Below, piece after piece: positions 5,647-7,174 of a DNA stretch of 7,174 bases (positions are counted from its first letter, which is position 1; every line of letters begins with the position of its first letter). A model generated the notes under the pieces. That model saw only the letters and a list, made by a program, of their open reading frames with translations. It had not been told where the DNA came from and did not search any database. The translations under genes and the position numbers were made by a program. The stretch is from an uncultured Eubacteriales bacterium (GTDB lineage: Bacteria > Bacillota > Clostridia > Christensenellales > CAG-138), in the NCBI GenBank assembly GCA_900543475.1, contig UQRU01000108.1, positions 1-7,174 on the forward strand. The letters are read 5' to 3'.

Positions 5647-5704
5647 GAAAAATGCAGGGAATAGAAAAGATTTTTTCATATAGCGAACGGGAGAAGTTAA
5701 GAGG

Positions 5705-6856
5705 ATGATGACGGTATCACCCACGGCCCGCACCTGGGCGCAGATCAGCCTGAAGGCGTTGCGGCATAATTTGAATTATGTAAAAGAACAGACGGGGAAG
5801 ATGGTCATGTGCGTGGTGAAGGCGGATGCCTATGGCCATGGTGCGGTGGCCTGCGCCCAATGCTTGCAGGCGGCGGGGGCGGACGCCTTTGGGGTGGCCA
5901 GCCTGGCGGAAGCCATGGAACTGCGGGAAGGCGGGGTATCCACCCCCATATTGGTGCTGGGCTATACGGACCCGGAATATGCCCGTATGCTGGCGGACAA
6001 TGGGATCACCCAGGCCATCCAGGAGCTGGAGCCTGCCTGGGAGCTCTCCCGCCGGGCGGTGCAGGAAGGGGTGGTTGTGGAGGTGCATATCAAGCTGGAT
6101 ACCGGCATGGGCCGCACGGGCATCCTGGCCCAGACGCCGGAGACCCGGACCCAGGCGGTGGAGGAGATCCAGCAGATCTATCATATGCCCGGGCTGCGGG
6201 TGACAGGGGTCTTTACCCACTTTTCCGTGGCGGACGACCCGGAACAGGACGATTATACCCGCTGGCAGATGGAGAATTACCGGGCGGTGCTTTCGGAAAT
6301 GGAGGCCAGAGGCTTGGAGCCCGGGGTGCGCCACGCAGGCAATAGCGCGGCGGTGATGCGGCATCCGGATACCCATTTGGATATGGTCCGGGCGGGGAAT
6401 ATGCTCTATGGCCTGTATCCGGATAGCAAGCCGGCCCCGGATGGCCCCTTGGCGCCGGTGATGTCCCTATATTCCCGGGTGGCCCAGGTGCGGGACCTGC
6501 CGGCAGGGGCGTCAGTGAGCTATGGCCGTACCTATCAGGCGCCCAGCCCCATCAAGACCGCGGTGGTGGCCGCCGGCTATGCGGACGGCTATCCCCGGCG
6601 GCTGAGCAACCAGGCTTGGGCGGTGATCGATGGGGTGGCGTATCCTCAGATCGGAACCATCTGCATGGACGCCCATATGCTGGATATCAGCCATGCGCCC
6701 CGGCCGGTGCAGCCTGGGGACCCGGTGCTGCTGTGGGGGCCGGGGGGCATGTCCGTGGAGGAGGTGGCCCAAGCGGTGGGCACCATCAATTATGAGCTTA
6801 CTTCCCTGGTGACCAAACGGGTGCCCCGGGTCTATGTGGAGGAAGAAGAACTATAA
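5705..6856 (+). CDS. alr: Alanine racemase, PLP-dependent
   Basis: Alr interconverts L- and D-alanine to supply D-Ala for peptidoglycan; it is cytoplasmic and works as a dimer. The 383-residue chain has the fold-type III PLP barrel (about 10-240) and the C-terminal beta domain. Residues aligning with the Geobacillus enzyme are all present: PLP lysine K39 in VVKADAYGHG, Y43, K130 and R137 in KLDTGMGRTG, H172 in THFS, R229 in MVRAGN, catalytic Y273 in VSYGRTY, GYADGYPR (291-298), M321 in CMD and Y363 in INYE. It should be active. Two ATGs are adjacent (5705, 5708); GAGG touches the first, while GGGAG (5689-5693) gives a workable 11-base spacing to it, so the exact start is open by one codon. 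No acpS, mazEF or other usual Firmicutes neighbour follows; a probable rrn promoter does. A long structured leader precedes it. Confidence 0.96.
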   Translation: MMTVSPTARTWAQISLKALRHNLNYVKEQTGKMVMCVVKADAYGHGAVACAQCLQAAGADAFGVASLAEAMELREGGVSTPILVLGYTDPEYARMLADNGITQAIQELEPAWELSRRAVQEGVVVEVHIKLDTGMGRTGILAQTPETRTQAVEEIQQIYHMPGLRVTGVFTHFSVADDPEQDDYTRWQMENYRAVLSEMEARGLEPGVRHAGNSAAVMRHPDTHLDMVRAGNMLYGLYPDSKPAPDGPLAPVMSLYSRVAQVRDLPAGASVSYGRTYQAPSPIKTAVVAAGYADGYPRRLSNQAWAVIDGVAYPQIGTICMDAHMLDISHAPRPVQPGDPVLLWGPGGMSVEEVAQAVGTINYELTSLVTKRVPRVYVEEEEL

Positions 6857-6980
6857 GGCCGGCCGAAGAAAAGGCGACTTGCTATAACTGTGCATAATAT
6901 AAAGGAAAGAACGGCAGAATATAAGGAAGTTTGGCTGATTGCCGGATAGGGGAACGCCAGGGAAAGCTGGAAGCCATTTA

Positions 6981-7030
6981 CTGTAGCCTTGTTCAAGAAT
7001 GAAAATATGGGAATGAACAGGGGGTTACAG
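6981..7030. other. Long imperfect hairpin between alr and the stable-RNA promoter
   Basis: Bases 6981-6986 pair with 7025-7030 and bases 6987-6995 with 7014-7022, a 15-bp stem with two G-T pairs and a two-base bulge (7023-7024), closed by an 18-base A-rich loop. The nearest T-run is 15 bases past the stem, so it is not a typical intrinsic terminator, but it is the only strong structure after alr. The rest of 6857-7030 shows a GGCCGGCC palindrome (6857-6864) and no gene that I can support. Confidence 0.4.
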
Positions 7031-7036
7031 CCGGTG

Positions 7037-7099
7037 AAAAAATAATTTTTTAAAAAGTTCAGAAAAAGGCTTTACAATTGGCTGAACCTTTGGTATCAT
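7037..7099 (+). promoter_or_regulatory. Strong promoter with UP-like element, probably of an rrn operon
   Basis: TTTACA (7071-7076) and TATCAT (7094-7099) are exactly 17 bases apart, each with five of six consensus matches. Upstream, 7037-7069 is almost pure A/T tracts (A6-TAA-T6, then A5 and A5), the composition of an UP element that binds the RNA polymerase alpha subunit. Start would be near 7106. This form, with the leader that follows, is typical of ribosomal RNA operons. Confidence 0.7.
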
Positions 7100-7105
7100 A
7101 TACAA

Positions 7106-7174
7106 GCTGCCTCGCGCGGGAGCGCGGGGGAAACGGCGCGGCACCTTGAAAACTATATAGTGCAGACGAACAAG
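7106..7174 (+). ncRNA. Probable 5' leader of a ribosomal RNA operon (partial)
   Basis: A GC hairpin (7111-7117 with 7122-7128, one G-T pair, loop GGGA of GNRA type) is followed by CACCTTGAAAACT (7142-7154). The core TTGAAAACT is the same as in the boxA-like motif found before 16S genes of Bacillus and other Firmicutes (TGTTCTTTGAAAACT), which recruits antitermination factors. ACTATATAGT (7152-7161) is a palindrome. The conserved 16S start (AGAGTTTGAT) is not reached, so the rRNA gene should begin beyond the window. A tRNA or other stable-RNA operon is a weaker alternative. Confidence 0.6.

Noticed and set aside
5400..5704. T-box or known riboswitch upstream of alr
   Set aside because: I found no T-box TGGNACC-type antiterminator sequence and no motif of a riboswitch class that I can recognise; only simple hairpins are visible.
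5717..6376. 219-codon minus-strand frame inside alr
   Set aside because: Antisense to alr catalytic motifs; His/Arg/Leu-rich translation typical of the reverse strand of a GC-rich gene.
6857..7030. Possible small gene after alr
   Set aside because: Short frames on both strands lack a ribosome site with proper spacing or a plausible protein. Only structural elements could be supported.
1..7174. CRISPR arrays, insertion sequences, tRNA genes, phage or defence systems
   Set aside because: No regularly spaced repeats, transposase motifs, terminal inverted repeats around a gene, cloverleaf sequences or defence-type domains were seen.

Overview
This window looks like chromosomal DNA from a GC-rich member of the Clostridia, most likely the Oscillospiraceae or a relative (gut Firmicutes). 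The evidence is strong GGAG-type ribosome sites, A/T-rich promoters set in GC-rich coding DNA, a Firmicutes-type FtsH and Alr, and a leader motif of the kind found before 16S rRNA genes in Firmicutes. This placement is inference. I see no phage, insertion sequence, CRISPR array or tRNA gene, and most of the window is ordinary housekeeping DNA.

Layout. Bases 1-333 hold no gene: a very GC-rich block with quadruplex potential, a terminator-like hairpin, and a compact array of palindromes plus a short direct repeat. Bases 334-1185 (minus) encode a protein of three peptidoglycan-binding domains and a LysM domain. Divergent from it is ftsH (1367-3220, plus), with a consensus -10 box and a perfect 13-bp palindrome at the expected transcription start. 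ftsH runs head-on into a LysE-family exporter (3217-3801, minus), and the two stop codons share the bases TTAA. The exporter is divergent from an XRE-cupin regulator (3907-4458, plus). The intergenic region has a near-consensus exporter promoter whose -35 box overlaps a palindrome, so the pair looks like a regulator with its target.

The regulator converges on a two-gene minus-strand operon: a small single-span membrane protein of unknown function (4947-5345), followed 3 bases later by a YbaK/EbsC-type Cys-tRNA(Pro) deacylase (4473-4943). A 359-base divergent region rich in hairpins leads to alr, alanine racemase (5705-6856, plus), which has a good promoter and a leader of about 190 nt containing a terminator-like hairpin.

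After alr, about 320 gene-free bases hold a long imperfect hairpin, an A/T-rich UP-like tract, a strong promoter (TTTACA-17-TATCAT) and a leader with a small GC hairpin and a TTGAAAACT box. This is very probably the start of a stable-RNA (rrn) operon whose 16S gene lies just beyond the window.

Functionally, the PG-binding/LysM protein and Alr both concern the cell wall. FtsH and YbaK are protein and tRNA quality-control enzymes. The XRE/LysE pair is probably an amino-acid or small-metabolite efflux module. No single novel system is evident. The parts most worth checking are the regulatory and repeat elements and the uncharacterised membrane protein coupled to ybaK.
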